From Thalassotalea ponticola (lineage in GTDB: Bacteria > Pseudomonadota > Gammaproteobacteria > Enterobacterales > Alteromonadaceae), in the NCBI RefSeq assembly GCF_041379045.1, contig NZ_CP166871.1:2914001-2978000 (forward strand): 64,000 nucleotides of DNA, written 5' to 3'. This document shows, in pieces, positions 40,912-53,283 of this stretch (position 1 is its first letter; the number at the start of each line of letters is the position of its first letter). The position numbers and the translations under genes were made by a program. Under the pieces are notes generated by a model. That model saw only the letters and a program-made list of their open reading frames with translations. It was not told where the DNA came from and ran no database searches.

Positions 40912-41108
40912 TGTGCTGGTATGTTATTTGATTGCGCTTATGATTGCGCTTACAAAACGCCTCACAGAGCGTTTTCCTTCCTTCTTGATAATACCCCACT
41001 ATTCTTTACCTAGCGCTATGTGTTGTTATCTGTAGTGCAATATTTCACCTACATTAGCGGCTGCGTTGATAGCCAAAGGGACGACCACAATGACATGGCA
41101 TTATTAAA

Positions 41109-42317
41109 CTATGCTTTGGCGTTGGACGAAATACTGAGGTTTGATCGCAAAAAGTAAATAATGAGCACTAATGAACTAAACATCAGTAGCGCAAAAGGCA
41201 GCGGTGTATCATTGTGAAAAAAGGTTAATATAGGCCCTGCTGCGGCGCCGATGCCAAAGCGAAGTGTACCGATAACAGCGGTCGCGGTACCACTGTGCTC
41301 GGCAAATTCCATTAAAATTAACGCATCCGAGTTAACCGCGATCAAGGCTATGCTGCCCATTAACGGCATAATACAGACAACGGTCCATACAAGGGACAGT
41401 TGTAGGACATGGATCAATACCAACAATGAGGCAAACAGTAGCCCGAGATAAAGCGCGCGAATTAAAATGTATGTCGAACCCAACCGAGATACAAAGCGGG
41501 AATTGAAAAACTGAGCCAACATAAACGAGACAATATTTAACGCAAATAAGGCACTGAAAACGAATTCGCCCGTTTGATAAAACTGTAAGTAAATAAATGG
41601 AATCGAGGTTAAATACGCAAAAAACGACAAGGAAACGAGCATTGAGGTGATAATGTACTTACGCGCCGGTTGATGAGAGAACACGGTTTTGTACCGCCCA
41701 ATAATATCAATTGGTGGACGACTTGGCTCTGTCGAGAAAGCGCTGTGCGGTAATTTGGAAACGCTAAGAGTAAAAATACTTATACCGTATGCCCCGAGAA
41801 AGTAAAACATCGCCTGCCAACCTAAAGAGTACATGATCACGCTTCCCATTGTTGGCGCAACAAGAGGGGCCAGCATCATAATCATCGATACGTAAGACAT
41901 GCCTTTGGCTGTGTCTTTACCATAAAACTGACGTATCACCCCTGGCACAACAACGGTTGCTGCACTTCCACAGAATGCTTGAATAAAGCGCAATACGGTA
42001 AACATCTCCACCGATGAACACAGCGGTAATAACAAACTTGCAATAGAAAACGCCAACAGACCGGGCAACGCCAATGCTCGCCGACCAATGCTGTCGACCA
42101 TAGGACCAAAAAGAAGTAAGCCGGCGGCATAACCCGCTAAGTAAACACTCAACGAATTTTGTACAATAGCAACTGAAGTGTGAAAATAGTCAGCTATGGT
42201 TAACATAGCAGGTAAATACATGTCTAATGCCAACGGAGTGATGGCGACAATCGATGCTAGCAACGGTAGCAATGTTGTCATCCGTGAAGCGGCTGGCTTG
42301 GAACGAAAAAAAGACAT
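41109..42317 (-). CDS. Bcr/CflA-type multidrug MFS exporter
   Basis: The 402-residue protein has 12 predicted membrane segments. ITPLALDMYLPAMLTIADYF, with the Bcr/CflA DMYLP motif in helix 1, and DSIGRRALALPGL in the loop after helix 2 identify the drug:proton antiporter family. Possible substrates include bicyclomycin or sulfonamides, but the sequence cannot tell. It is divergent from the MOSC gene. Confidence 0.92.
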   Translation of the reverse strand: MSFFRSKPAASRMTTLLPLLASIVAITPLALDMYLPAMLTIADYFHTSVAIVQNSLSVYLAGYAAGLLLFGPMVDSIGRRALALPGLLAFSIASLLLPLCSSVEMFTVLRFIQAFCGSAATVVVPGVIRQFYGKDTAKGMSYVSMIMMLAPLVAPTMGSVIMYSLGWQAMFYFLGAYGISIFTLSVSKLPHSAFSTEPSRPPIDIIGRYKTVFSHQPARKYIITSMLVSLSFFAYLTSIPFIYLQFYQTGEFVFSALFALNIVSFMLAQFFNSRFVSRLGSTYILIRALYLGLLFASLLVLIHVLQLSLVWTVVCIMPLMGSIALIAVNSDALILMEFAEHSGTATAVIGTLRFGIGAAAGPILTFFHNDTPLPFALLMFSSLVLIIYFLRSNLSISSNAKA

Positions 42318-42434
42318 GTTGATATTGCCTAACGATTTGCACTAATTTAGTTTATGATGAGGGCTACAGTATAACGGATTTTTATTTTTGCCGTAGCAAA
42401 AGCTGATATCCTCGTATTAACCACGTTTGGCATT

Positions 42435-43259
42435 ATGACAATAAAGACCATCACTAACCTATATGCGTACCCGATTAAATCCACCTCGGCTATCGAACTA
42501 CAACAGGCTAAGGTAAGTGATACTGGTATCGATTTTGACCGTTATTTTGTCGTCACCGATCGCAATGGAAAGTTTATTACCGGTCGTACCAAAGCAAAAC
42601 TAGTCTTAGTACAAAGTCATATACGCGGTAAGCAACTGACCATCAGCGCCCCAAACACGGAAGCACTAACACTAGATATCAACCAATTTCCCCAACAGTA
42701 TCGCCCGGTTAGCGTTTGGAACGATACGATATCGGCACAGCTCACCCATGAAAAAGCCAACCAATGGTTTAGCCGTTTGCTCAACTGCGAGTGTTACTTG
42801 TACTTTTTAGGAGCTGAATCGATTAGGCCGCTTGCTAATTTTAACAATAACTTGAGTTACGCCGACGGCTATCCCTTACTGATTATATCCAAAGCATCAT
42901 TGCGTGATCTCAATCAACGTTTGCAGCACCCGGTAAGCATGGCCCATTTCCGCCCGAATATCGTCGTTGATGGCTGTGAACCTTATGAAGAAGACAGCTG
43001 GCATACAATCCGTATTGGCGACATGTCATTGCAGATCGTTAAACCTTGTAGCCGCTGTATTTTTACCACCGTCGATCCGTTAACCGGTGTTCGCCGTAGC
43101 AATCGCGAACCATTAACAACCCTAGCGGATTATCGCCAGGCCCACGATGGACAGGTTTACTTTGGTCAAAATGCGCTGGCACTGCAACGCGGAACATTGC
43201 GCGTTGGTGACTCACTTGAAGTCGTGCGCAAACAAACTGCAATACAGTTTAGTCAATAA
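42435..43259 (+). CDS. MOSC-domain protein (YcbX-like, without ferredoxin domain)
   Basis: An N-terminal MOSC beta-barrel domain (LYAYPIKSTSAIELQQAKV) precedes the MOSC core (FRPNIVVDGCEPYEEDSWHTIRIGD, KPCSRCIFTTVDPLTG with the molybdenum-binding cysteine). E. coli YcbX, which detoxifies N-hydroxylated bases, has an added C-terminal 2Fe-2S domain. At 274 residues this one does not. Electron supply would have to come from another protein. Confidence 0.88.
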   Translation: MTIKTITNLYAYPIKSTSAIELQQAKVSDTGIDFDRYFVVTDRNGKFITGRTKAKLVLVQSHIRGKQLTISAPNTEALTLDINQFPQQYRPVSVWNDTISAQLTHEKANQWFSRLLNCECYLYFLGAESIRPLANFNNNLSYADGYPLLIISKASLRDLNQRLQHPVSMAHFRPNIVVDGCEPYEEDSWHTIRIGDMSLQIVKPCSRCIFTTVDPLTGVRRSNREPLTTLADYRQAHDGQVYFGQNALALQRGTLRVGDSLEVVRKQTAIQFSQ

Positions 43260-43364
43260 AATATTTGCTCGTTTTACCGCGTAACGGCAAACATAACTAG
43301 GTTTTACCCGCTAAGGCGATATAATACACACGAGTAAAACCCGACAATTTATTTGGAACCATGC

Positions 43365-43943
43365 ATGTTATTGATGATTGATAACTACGACTCGTTTACG
43401 TATAACTTAGTCCACTATTTTGAGCATTTAAACGAACGCGTTGTCGTGGTCCGCAATGATGAAGTTAGCATTGCTGATATTATCAGCATGAATGCGGATA
43501 GAATTGTTATCTCGCCCGGCCCCTGCAACCCAGATAAAGCAGGTCTGTCACTCGACATCATTGATCACTTTAAAGACAAATTGCCGATATTAGGCGTGTG
43601 CTTAGGACACCAGTGCATAGCCCAACACTTTGGCGCAGTGGTTGAACGAGCCCGCCAGGTAATGCACGGTAAAACATCGTTGGTGAGCCATAATAGTCAC
43701 GGTTTATTTGCGAACTTGAACCAGCCACTGCAGGTCACTCGCTATCACTCGCTTGTCGTCAACAAACAGTCGTTACCGACTTGTTTACACGTTACCGCTT
43801 GGACCGAGGACGCCAACGGTGAAATGGATGAAATTATGGCCCTTGAACACAAAACCCTGCCTATCATGGGAGTGCAATTTCATCCCGAGTCGGTGTTAAC
43901 AGAACAGGGTCATCAATTATTAGATAACTTCTTGTCAATTTAA
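43365..43943 (+). CDS. pabA: glutamine amidotransferase of aminodeoxychorismate/anthranilate synthase
   Basis: This class I amidotransferase has the catalytic cysteine in GVCLGHQCIA (about residue 79) and the His-Glu pair in HPESVLTEQG. It feeds ammonia to PabB (folate) or TrpE (tryptophan). The lone context near argD/astC, as in enteric pabA, favours pabA. ATG 43365 gives MLLMIDNYDSFTYN, the family start. An in-frame TTG at 43353 is not needed. Confidence 0.94.
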   Translation: MLLMIDNYDSFTYNLVHYFEHLNERVVVVRNDEVSIADIISMNADRIVISPGPCNPDKAGLSLDIIDHFKDKLPILGVCLGHQCIAQHFGAVVERARQVMHGKTSLVSHNSHGLFANLNQPLQVTRYHSLVVNKQSLPTCLHVTAWTEDANGEMDEIMALEHKTLPIMGVQFHPESVLTEQGHQLLDNFLSI

Positions 43944-44014
43944 CTCACTGAAATTTTGCGTTATTTTGATAATTTCACAACTTAAGTTATGATTGAAAAA
44001 TAACAACTAGAAAA

Positions 44015-44362
44015 ATGATTTCCATGGAAGCCAGACTACACCCGCGCAAAAATATACACGCGAGCATCCGTTTGTTAGCCGACCCCGAACAACAGCGCTT
44101 TGATACAACCAGCACCAATCTATCGATGTCTGGCATCCAAATTGCGGCCAACAAAGAACTCGTTGACCACTTACTGAAACAGCAAACACGACCAATCCAC
44201 TTTGACATCTTGTTTGACACATATGACTCATTGCCATTTCGATGTCGCCTCATCGTTAACCGGCGACAATCGCATGACGAGTTTTTGCTTGGCTGTAAAT
44301 TTATTCAATTGAGCGATGAGCACCTTGAATTGTTAACCCGCATACTAGACCAGCAAGCGTAG
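44015..44362 (+). CDS. PilZ-domain protein (c-di-GMP binding)
   Basis: The 115-residue single-domain protein has RLHPRKN, fitting the PilZ RxxxR element, then NLSMSG, fitting (D/N)xSxxG. These bind cyclic di-GMP. A C-terminal strand with LLGCKFIQL follows. Start may be ATG 44015 or 44024. It stands between pabA and the ast genes. Its target is unknown. Confidence 0.87.
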   Translation: MISMEARLHPRKNIHASIRLLADPEQQRFDTTSTNLSMSGIQIAANKELVDHLLKQQTRPIHFDILFDTYDSLPFRCRLIVNRRQSHDEFLLGCKFIQLSDEHLELLTRILDQQA

Positions 44363-45960
<1,598 letters not shown>

Positions 45961-45985
45961 TGCTACTCAACACTAGGACGATACT

Positions 45986-46999
45986 ATGATTATTATCAGG
46001 CCAATTCGCAGCAGTGATTACGAAGCGCTACATCAAATTGCTGTTGAATCGGGACATGGATTTACTAGCTTGCCGGTCAACGAAGAACTGCTGGTTAACC
46101 GTATCAGTCGTGCTAATCAAGCCTTCCATCGCGATCAAATTGAAGGTGATGAAGGCTATTTATTTGTCATGGAAGATACCGCCACAGGCGAAGTTGTTGG
46201 TACCAGTGGTATCGAGGCTGCGGTTGGCTTAAACGATGCGTTTTATCACTATCACTTAGGCAAAGTCGTGCACTCATCACGCGAGTTAAATATCTACAAC
46301 AATGTCGATATTTTAACCCTCAACAATGATTACACTGGTGCTACTGAAATATGTACCTTGTATTTACGCGAGTCATATCGCGCCAATAACAACGGTCGTT
46401 TCTTGTCGAAATTTCGATTTTTATTCCTAGCCGAGCACCAGCAACGCTTTAACCACCGAGTTATAGCAGAAATGCGCGGCGTCTCTGATGAAAATGGTAA
46501 GTCGCCGTTTTGGCAGTGGCTAGAAGAGCATTTCTTTTCAATGGACTTTCCAACTGCAGACTACTTAAGCGGCATTGGTAAGAAAGAGTTTATTGCCGAG
46601 TTAATGCCCAAGTACCCCATTTATGTCAGCTTACTGAGCAAAGACGCACAAGCGGTTATTGGTAAAGTACACGATAATACACTACCTGCCCTGCGTTTAT
46701 TAGAAGGTGAAGGTTTTGTAAATCGGGGTTATGTCGACATTTTTGACGCCGGACCAACTGTTGAATGCGAGCTTGACGCGATTAAAACCGTTCGCCGTTC
46801 ACGCAAGATGACGGTCTCCATTGGCGAGCCTCATGCCGGTCAGCGAACGATGATAATCAATACCAAAATTCAAGACTTTAGAGCGGTTTTCCAAGATGTT
46901 GCCATCGATGAAGACAGTAACACAGTCACCATTAACGCCGCGACAGCGGATGCTCTGCAAGTCGGTGAAGGCGATACTGTTCGCCTAGCAAACAGCTAA
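45986..46999 (+). CDS. astA: arginine N-succinyltransferase
   Basis: AstA transfers succinyl from succinyl-CoA to arginine, the first step of arginine degradation by the AST pathway. The 337-residue protein opens [19 protein letters not shown] and has [27 protein letters not shown] family blocks. It lies 25 bases after astC and 13 bases before astD. Confidence 0.97.
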   Translation: MIIIRPIRSSDYEALHQIAVESGHGFTSLPVNEELLVNRISRANQAFHRDQIEGDEGYLFVMEDTATGEVVGTSGIEAAVGLNDAFYHYHLGKVVHSSRELNIYNNVDILTLNNDYTGATEICTLYLRESYRANNNGRFLSKFRFLFLAEHQQRFNHRVIAEMRGVSDENGKSPFWQWLEEHFFSMDFPTADYLSGIGKKEFIAELMPKYPIYVSLLSKDAQAVIGKVHDNTLPALRLLEGEGFVNRGYVDIFDAGPTVECELDAIKTVRRSRKMTVSIGEPHAGQRTMIINTKIQDFRAVFQDVAIDEDSNTVTINAATADALQVGEGDTVRLANS

Positions 47000-47012
47000 A
47001 TTAGAGGAACTT

Positions 47013-48482
47013 ATGACTCAATTAGTACAATTTATAAATGGCCAGTGGCTTGCAGGACAAGGCACTTCGATGCAATCACTAAACCCTGCGACCAATGAGA
47101 CCTTATGGCAGGGAAAAAGCGCATCGCCAGAGCAAGTCGATAACGCTATTCACAGCGCGCGGAAGGCGTTTGAAAGCTGGGGGTTCTTAACCGTTGACGA
47201 ACGCCTTGCCATCATCAATCGCTTCTTAGACGTGCTAACTGAAAATAAAGAGCAGATGGCAATCGCGATTGCTCGAGAAACCGGTAAGCCACTTTGGGAG
47301 ACCCGTACCGAAGCAGGTGCCATGATCGGTAAAGTGAACATCTCGATTAAAGCCTATAATGAGCGCACCGGTACCGTTGAAAACCCAATGCCGGGTGCAA
47401 AAGCGTTTATTCGCCACAAGCCTCACGGTGTTGTCGCCGTATTTGGTCCATACAACTTTCCAGGTCACTTACCTAATGGTCACATTGTACCTGCACTTAT
47501 TGCTGGTAACACCGTGGTATTTAAACCTTCAGAACTAACACCTATGGTTGCCGAGCTTACCATGAAGCTTTGGCAACAAGCAGGCTTACCTGACGGCGTT
47601 ATTAACTTAGTTCAAGGTGAAGTTGAAACCGGCAAAGCCCTTGCATCACACCCTGAAATCGACGGCTTATTCTTTACCGGTAGCTCAACCACTGGTAAGT
47701 TGTTACACCAACAGTTTGCTGGTCAGCCTGGTAAAATCTTAGCCCTAGAGATGGGTGGTAATAACCCGCTCATCGTGAGTGATGTGGCTGACGTTGACGC
47801 GGCTGTACACGATATTATCCAGTCTGCGTTTATTTCAACGGGTCAACGTTGTACTTGTGCGCGTCGCTTATTCTTAAAAGACGACGCCAACGGCGATGCC
47901 ATTTTGACTAAACTAATTGCCGCAACTAAAGCGATTAAAGTAGGTTACTACGATGATGAGCAGCAACCGTTTATTGGTTCGATGATCAGTGCAAAAGCGG
48001 CAGCAGGTATGGTTGCAGCGCAACAAAAAATCATTGAATTAGGCGGCAAAGTGTTGGTTGAATTAACCCAACCAAATGCTGAAACCGGTTTTGTTACACC
48101 GGGCATCATCGATGTAAGCGAGGTAACTAACCTTCCCGATGAAGAGCACTTTGGTCCGCTGCTTAAAGTTTACCGCTACAGCGATTTAGACCAAGCGATT
48201 GATCAAGCCAACAACACTAGTTTTGGTTTATCAGCGGGCTTATTAAGTGATAGTGAAGCAACTTACCAACACTTCTTTAAGCGCATCCGTGCAGGTATTG
48301 TTAACTTTAACAAGCCGATTACTGGTGCAAGCAGCGCAGCACCATTTGGTGGCATTGGTGACAGCGGCAACCACAGAGCGAGTGCTTACTACGCTGCTGA
48401 CTATTGTGCATTCCCAGTTGCCTCTGTTGAAGCCGAAAAAGTTAGCTTGCCTGAAAGCTTAAGCCCTGGACTGAGCATTTAA
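47013..48482 (+). CDS. astD: succinylglutamate-semialdehyde dehydrogenase
   Basis: AstD oxidises succinylglutamate semialdehyde with NAD+. The 489 residues carry [36 protein letters not shown] with the catalytic glutamate, and [13 protein letters not shown] with the nucleophilic cysteine. astB and astE are not in the window, so arginine breakdown must be completed from elsewhere. Confidence 0.97.
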   Translation: MTQLVQFINGQWLAGQGTSMQSLNPATNETLWQGKSASPEQVDNAIHSARKAFESWGFLTVDERLAIINRFLDVLTENKEQMAIAIARETGKPLWETRTEAGAMIGKVNISIKAYNERTGTVENPMPGAKAFIRHKPHGVVAVFGPYNFPGHLPNGHIVPALIAGNTVVFKPSELTPMVAELTMKLWQQAGLPDGVINLVQGEVETGKALASHPEIDGLFFTGSSTTGKLLHQQFAGQPGKILALEMGGNNPLIVSDVADVDAAVHDIIQSAFISTGQRCTCARRLFLKDDANGDAILTKLIAATKAIKVGYYDDEQQPFIGSMISAKAAAGMVAAQQKIIELGGKVLVELTQPNAETGFVTPGIIDVSEVTNLPDEEHFGPLLKVYRYSDLDQAIDQANNTSFGLSAGLLSDSEATYQHFFKRIRAGIVNFNKPITGASSAAPFGGIGDSGNHRASAYYAADYCAFPVASVEAEKVSLPESLSPGLSI

Positions 48483-48556
48483 TGAAGTTAAGTTACCAAC
48501 TGCAAGTCGCTAGTATCAAACCCGGCTTTTTCAAAGCGGTTGATAACCTATAAAAC

Positions 48557-48586
48557 AACAGGCGAAGGCGCTCTCCTTCGTCTGTT
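48557..48586 (+). terminator. hairpin after astD
   Basis: AACAGGCGAAGG and CCTTCGTCTGTT close a 6-base loop with one mismatch. The T-run is weak (AATT), so it may be a partial terminator or a processing hairpin. Confidence 0.55.
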
Positions 48587-48662
48587 AATTCGCATTAACT
48601 CACCAGAGCCTCTTCGCCTACTTAACAATAACACCACATTGCGGTGATATATGGGGATAACT

Positions 48663-49457
48663 ATGAGTAACGAAGTAAAACAATTATTCGCCAACATTTG
48701 GCAACAATATCTTGAAGTAACGCCATCTGCAAAGCAAGTACATCAATTACTGGGTAATGGTCACGATATCATTAATGACCACGTTGCCTACCGCACCTTC
48801 AATTTAGATAAAGTAAACTTAGACAAGCTAGCACAACATTTGCTTAAGTTAGGCTACCGCGAGTGTGGCGAATACCATTTTGAAGCGAAAAAGCTTTACG
48901 CCAAACACTTTGAACACGCTGACGATACATTACCAAAAGTATTTATCAGCGAATTATTGGTTGAGCAATTATCAGCTCAAGCACAGCAGATCATTAAGCG
49001 CATTGTTGATGATATTGACGCTGATGCAATGAATGATGCAAGCATCCTCTACGCTGGCCGTAGCTGGGATATCAGCTTTAAAGAATACCAACAATTAGCG
49101 AGCGAGAGTGAATATGCTGCGTGGCTTGCTGCATGGGGCTTTAGAGCGAACCATTTCACAGTAAGCATCAATCACTTAGCCAACTACGAAAACATTGAAC
49201 AAGTTAACCAAGCAATTAAAGACGGTGGTTTTGAGCTAAATAGTTCAGGTGGTGAAATAAAAGGTGATGCGAGTGTGATGCTCGAGCAATCATCGACGAT
49301 GGCTGATAAAGCCGATGTTGCATTTACCGACGTAACCACAAGTATCCCAAGCTGTTTTTACGAATTCGCCAAACGTTATCCGATGAATGACGGAAAACTT
49401 TACACCGGTTTTGTCGCAGCGTCAGCGGATAAGATTTTCGAAAGTACTAACAACTAA
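48663..49457 (+). CDS. DUF1338 family protein
   Basis: This 264-residue DUF1338 protein has the family blocks HDIINDHVAYRTFNL and RANHFTVSIN, with conserved histidines. Larger DUF1338 relatives (YdcJ/HglS) are Fe(II) 2-oxoadipate dioxygenases. A similar oxygenase role here is inference. It commonly follows astD in Alteromonadales, but the link to arginine breakdown is by position only. GGGGATAA precedes ATG 48663. Confidence 0.9.
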   Translation: MSNEVKQLFANIWQQYLEVTPSAKQVHQLLGNGHDIINDHVAYRTFNLDKVNLDKLAQHLLKLGYRECGEYHFEAKKLYAKHFEHADDTLPKVFISELLVEQLSAQAQQIIKRIVDDIDADAMNDASILYAGRSWDISFKEYQQLASESEYAAWLAAWGFRANHFTVSINHLANYENIEQVNQAIKDGGFELNSSGGEIKGDASVMLEQSSTMADKADVAFTDVTTSIPSCFYEFAKRYPMNDGKLYTGFVAASADKIFESTNN

Positions 49458-49474
49458 ACCTCTGGTAGCCGAAT

Positions 49475-49503
49475 AAAGTGAACCTTGGGTTCACTTTTTT
49501 TTA
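49475..49503 (+). terminator. intrinsic terminator of the DUF1338 gene
   Basis: AAAGTGAACC and GGTTCACTTT with a 3-base loop are followed by a T8 run. Confidence 0.92.
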
Positions 49504-49621
49504 ACTGTCACTTTCTCGAGTATTTAACACTTGGCCACATGTAAAAACTAATCGCTATGCAAGCGCCTTGTTAAATTCTTAGTGTCAGTTAGAATAAGCC
49601 GACAAATTAAAAGGAGTGTAT

Positions 49622-50026
49622 ATGAAAGCACAAGTTAAATGGGTAGGCGATAACACCTTTATGGGCACATCTGATAGTGGTCATAGCATGTTAATGGACG
49701 CCAATGGTGGTGCCACAGCAGTAAGCCCAATGGAAAACGTACTACTGTCATTAGGTGGCTGCTCGTCAGTTGATGTGGTTAGTATTCTAGAAAAAGCTCG
49801 CCAACAAGTGACTCAATGTGTCGTTCACCTTGAGGGAACCAGAGCTGAAAGCACACCAAAAGTGTTTACTGATATCCACCTGCATTTTGTAATTACAGGG
49901 CACGATGTATCAGCTAAGCACGTTGAACGAGCTGTAGCACTATCTGCCGATAAGTATTGCTCTGTTGCTCTAATGCTTAACAACACGGTGAATATTACTC
50001 ACGACTTTGAGATTGTTGGTGCCTAA
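49622..50026 (+). CDS. OsmC-family protein (YhfA-like)
   Basis: The 134-residue protein has both family cysteines, in LGGCSSVDVVSIL and SADKYCSVALML, as in OsmC/Ohr peroxidases and YhfA. AAAAGGAG precedes ATG 49622; an in-frame GTG at 49616 sits inside that site. In E. coli yhfA is next to prkB, and prkB lies 349 bases downstream here on the other strand. Confidence 0.9.
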   Translation: MKAQVKWVGDNTFMGTSDSGHSMLMDANGGATAVSPMENVLLSLGGCSSVDVVSILEKARQQVTQCVVHLEGTRAESTPKVFTDIHLHFVITGHDVSAKHVERAVALSADKYCSVALMLNNTVNITHDFEIVGA

Positions 50027-50041
50027 TCAACTTCTATCTAC

Positions 50042-50071
50042 AACTTGTCGCTAATCTATTAGCGACAAGTT
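50042..50071 (+). terminator. hairpin after the OsmC gene
   Basis: AACTTGTCGCTAA and TTAGCGACAAGTT form a perfect 13-base stem with a 4-base loop. The following T-run is weak. Confidence 0.6.
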
Positions 50072-50374
50072 ATCTGCGCTTGCCAACGACGTCGCGCCAA
50101 TTACTACGGTATCCCCTCGTAACAGAACATCCCCACTTAATGGCGGATTATACGCTTATATAAAAATAAACCCTGTTCTGCGCATACTCGCATTCTAATA
50201 AAACCGCAATAAGGGTAACACTAGTACTCCAGCGCTCGCCTTAGAGTGCAATAGAGCGTCGCTAGCACTCTTATCGCGCTTATCGTTGATAACGAGTAAC
50301 ATGGACCTTACAAGGGCGCTTAAACCCAATGTCACGCCTTAGAGATGCAACGTGGTGGCATCGCAACACCCCAA
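50072..50374. other. gene-free stretch between the OsmC gene and prkB
   Basis: About 300 bases between two convergent genes. I see no gene, and no strong terminator for prkB. Confidence 0.4.
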
Positions 50375-51277
50375 TCAACGGTAGGTTTGCATCCAGTCCA
50401 TTTGCTGGTTAGCAAGTTGCTTTTTTTCCATGAGTTGCTCTATCAACGGGGTTAATATTAGCTCCATAGCTAAACCCATTTTACCCCCCGGTACCACAAG
50501 CGTGTTTATACGCGACATAAATGCGCCATCAATCATCCGCAAATAATATGGGAAATCGACGTTTTTCTTTTCGCGAAAACGAATAACGACAAAACTCTCA
50601 TCGGCGGTTGGGATGGCTTTCGCGGAAAATGGATTAGAGGTATCAACGGTTGGCACCCGTTGAAAATTGATATGAGTCCGTGAAAACTGAGGTGTGATAA
50701 AGTTGAAATAGTCATCCATTGAATTGACAATGCTATCACTGACTGCTTCTCTAGAATGGCCACGTCGGCTCGTATCGCGAATGATTTTTTGAATCCACTC
50801 CAAATTGACAATCGGTACCAAGCCAATTAATAGATCAACGTGCTTTGCCACATCGTTTTGTTCAGTTACCACGCCCCCGTGTAAACCTTCGTAAAACAAT
50901 AAGTCACTATCGGCCCCAATTGACTCCCAAGGAGTGAACGTGCCAGGCATTTGATTATATGGCACCGCTTCGTCAAAGGTGTGTAAATAACGACGCATGG
51001 TACCCTCACCCTTCTCGCCAAAATCGCGAAACAGTTGCTCTAAGGCACCAAAATCATTGGCTACGTCACCAAAATAACTCACCGAACGGCCTTCGCTTTT
51101 TGCTTTGCGACGCTCGAGTTCCATCTCCGGTCGTGAGAATCGGTGAAAACTATCACCCTCGACCATCGCTGCACGGATATCAAGCGACCGAAACATATGG
51201 GCAAATGCTTCAGAAGTCGTTGATGTGCCGGCACCGGATGATCCAGTAACCGCAATAATAGGGTTGCGTTCAGACAT
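50375..51277 (-). CDS. prkB: phosphoribulokinase-like kinase PrkB
   Basis: The 300-residue P-loop kinase begins with ITGSSGAGTSTTSEAF-like AVTGSSGAGTSTTSEAF and matches E. coli PrkB closely (EGDSFHRFSRPEME, YFGDVANDFG, YEGLHGGV, PIVNLEWIQK, RRGHSREAV). It resembles Calvin-cycle phosphoribulokinase. No RuBisCO or other Calvin gene is in the window, and the role of non-photosynthetic PrkB is unknown. It is divergent from the 56-bp repeats. Confidence 0.93.
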   Translation of the reverse strand: MSERNPIIAVTGSSGAGTSTTSEAFAHMFRSLDIRAAMVEGDSFHRFSRPEMELERRKAKSEGRSVSYFGDVANDFGALEQLFRDFGEKGEGTMRRYLHTFDEAVPYNQMPGTFTPWESIGADSDLLFYEGLHGGVVTEQNDVAKHVDLLIGLVPIVNLEWIQKIIRDTSRRGHSREAVSDSIVNSMDDYFNFITPQFSRTHINFQRVPTVDTSNPFSAKAIPTADESFVVIRFREKKNVDFPYYLRMIDGAFMSRINTLVVPGGKMGLAMELILTPLIEQLMEKKQLANQQMDWMQTYR

Positions 51278-51463
51278 GATGTTTAAAAAAAGTTAACAGA
51301 CCTACTGTTATACGGCGAATTGGCTGACGGGTCAAGGTTTGAGCGATTTGCAGGAGTTTAAACATCTAAACCACAACGGGATTTAAAGAGATCACATCCT
51401 CGGCATCTGCTCAATGCGTTGCTCTACCTCCTGAATCCTTGAAATCGAAAAACGTGATGGGAT

Positions 51464-51631
51464 GATGTATAGGGACATACAAATGCCAGCAGATTCAGGG
51501 ATGAATGCGTTATGGTGGTGACGTATAGGGACATACCAATGCCAGCAGATTCATGGGTGAGTAGTTTATGGTGATGACGTGCAGGGAAATACCAATGCCA
51601 GCAGGTTCATGGATGAAAGCTTTATGGTGGA
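51464..51631. repeat. three tandem 56-bp direct repeats
   Basis: Units start at 51464, 51520 and 51576. All share AGGGAcATACcAATGCCAGC, then GATTCA or GGTTCA, and end TTTATGGTGG or similar, with scattered substitutions between copies. Each contains an ATG mini-ORF starting MPAD or MPAG. They lie between prkB and rplQ. They could be a mobile or dispersed repeat family, a regulatory array, or a leftover of duplication. Confidence 0.85.
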
Positions 51632-51777
51632 GAGGACGCTACTTTTCTAACGCTAAGCAACATAGAGCGAGGAAACATTGATATGTTCACGGCAAGTAAA
51701 TACGAGGTGTGGTGTTATACGTGAGTATTGACTTCACAAAGAACGTAGCGGTTTTAACCACTCTAAAATTAAGAAAT

Positions 51778-51806
51778 AAAAAAAGGAGCCCTTAGGCTCC
51801 TTTTTC
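51778..51806 (-). terminator. intrinsic terminator of the alpha operon
   Basis: AAAAGGAGCC and GGCTCCTTTT with a 4-base loop, then T8 on the minus strand, 17 bases past the rplQ stop. Confidence 0.93.
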
Positions 51807-51822
51807 ACATCTTATATTGCAA

Positions 51823-52227
51823 TTATGCTTCAGCTGAAGTTTCTTCTACTTCAACAGTCTCTTCAACTGCTGGTAGGTCAACAAGCTGGATATAAGCCAT
51901 AGGTGCTTTATCACCAGTACGGTAACCGCATTTAAGGATGCGAGTGTAACCACCTGGACGCTCTTGGTAACGAGGACCAAGTTCGTTGAATAATAAACCT
52001 ACTACTTCTTGGTCGCGGGTACGAGCAAACGCTAAACGGCGATTTGCAACGCTATCAGTTTTAGCCAATGTGATTAGTGGCTCAACAACGCGACGTAATT
52101 CTTTAGCTTTAGCAACAGTAGTTTTGATTGTACCGTGCTTAACTAGAGAACTTGCCATATTGCGGAACATCGCTTGACGATGACTGCTATTACGGTTTAA
52201 CTGGCGACCGCTTTTACGATGGCGCAT
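51823..52227 (-). CDS. rplQ: ribosomal protein bL17
   Basis: bL17 is a large-subunit protein near the exit tunnel. [32 protein letters not shown] is the family opening (here shown only in part by [17 protein letters not shown]). The C-terminal tail is acidic. It is last in rpsM-rpsK-rpsD-rpoA-rplQ. Confidence 0.99.
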   Translation of the reverse strand: MRHRKSGRQLNRNSSHRQAMFRNMASSLVKHGTIKTTVAKAKELRRVVEPLITLAKTDSVANRRLAFARTRDQEVVGLLFNELGPRYQERPGGYTRILKCGYRTGDKAPMAYIQLVDLPAVEETVEVEETSAEA

Positions 52228-52268
52228 AAGTTAATCCTTCTTCTCTATAAACTATTAATGTGATCGAC

Positions 52269-53258
52269 TTAGTCGTTATCAGCAATGCTAGCTGGTGGCC
52301 AGTTTTCTAGGCGCATACCTAGAGATAGACCACGAGACGCCAATACGTCTTTGATTTCAGTTAGAGACTTCTTACCAAGGTTTGGTGTTTTAAGAAGTTC
52401 TACTTCAGCACGCTGTACTAAGTCACCAATATACTGAATCGCTTCTGCTTTCAAACAGTTAGCTGAACGAACTGTTAATTCTAGATCGTCAACTGGACGC
52501 AGAAGAATAGGATCAAAAGCAGGTTTTTCTTCCTTAACTTCTTCTTCTTTAACGTCACGTAAGTCAACAAATGCATCTAATTGCTCAGCAAGGATGGTTG
52601 ACGCACGACGGATAGCTTCTTCTGGATCTAACGTACCGTTAGTTTCCATATCGATAACAAGCTTATCCAAATCAGTACGCTGTTCAACACGAGCTGAATC
52701 AACGTCATAAGCAATTCTATGAACAGGACTAAAAGAAGCGTCAACTAGTAAGCGACCAATTGCGCGCTCCTCTTCTTCGGCATTACGACGCACAGAAGCA
52801 GGTACATAACCACGACCCATTTCTACTTTGATGCGCATGCTGATCGAACCGTCACCTGTAAGTGTACAGATAACGTGCTCAGGATTAGCAATACTAACAT
52901 CGCCATCGTGCTGAATATCAGCTGCCGTTACAGGGCCTTCACCCGACTTAGTTAAAGTTAAAACTGCTTCAGTTTTGCCTTCTAAACCAACAGCCAAACC
53001 TTTTAGGTTCAACAAGATCTCGATGATGTCCTCTTGAACACCTTCTTTAGAGCTGTATTCGTGCAATACACCATCAATTTCCACTTCAGTCACTGCGCAA
53101 CCAGGCATAGATGAAAGAAGGATACGACGTAGTGCGTTACCTAAAGTATGACCAAAACCACGTTCAAGTGGTTCTAAAGTTACCTTGGCACGAGTTGGCG
53201 ATACATTTTCAATACCAACCAATTTCGGCTTAAGGAATTCGGTTACAGAACCCTGCAT
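52269..53258 (-). CDS. rpoA: RNA polymerase alpha subunit
   Basis: The 329-residue alpha subunit begins [20 protein letters not shown]. The N-domain dimerises ([20 protein letters not shown]); the C-domain binds UP elements and activators ([30 protein letters not shown]). Its position in the alpha operon, before rplQ, is standard. Confidence 0.99.
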   Translation of the reverse strand: MQGSVTEFLKPKLVGIENVSPTRAKVTLEPLERGFGHTLGNALRRILLSSMPGCAVTEVEIDGVLHEYSSKEGVQEDIIEILLNLKGLAVGLEGKTEAVLTLTKSGEGPVTAADIQHDGDVSIANPEHVICTLTGDGSISMRIKVEMGRGYVPASVRRNAEEEERAIGRLLVDASFSPVHRIAYDVDSARVEQRTDLDKLVIDMETNGTLDPEEAIRRASTILAEQLDAFVDLRDVKEEEVKEEKPAFDPILLRPVDDLELTVRSANCLKAEAIQYIGDLVQRAEVELLKTPNLGKKSLTEIKDVLASRGLSLGMRLENWPPASIADND

Positions 53259-53283
53259 TATTGTCCTCTCTTAAAGTTCAGCT

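Noticed and set aside
50375..51277. Calvin-cycle phosphoribulokinase
   Set aside because: Closest to E. coli PrkB and no RuBisCO or Calvin genes are present.
51464..51631. 56-bp repeats as a CRISPR array
   Set aside because: Units are contiguous direct repeats with no unique spacers and no cas genes nearby.
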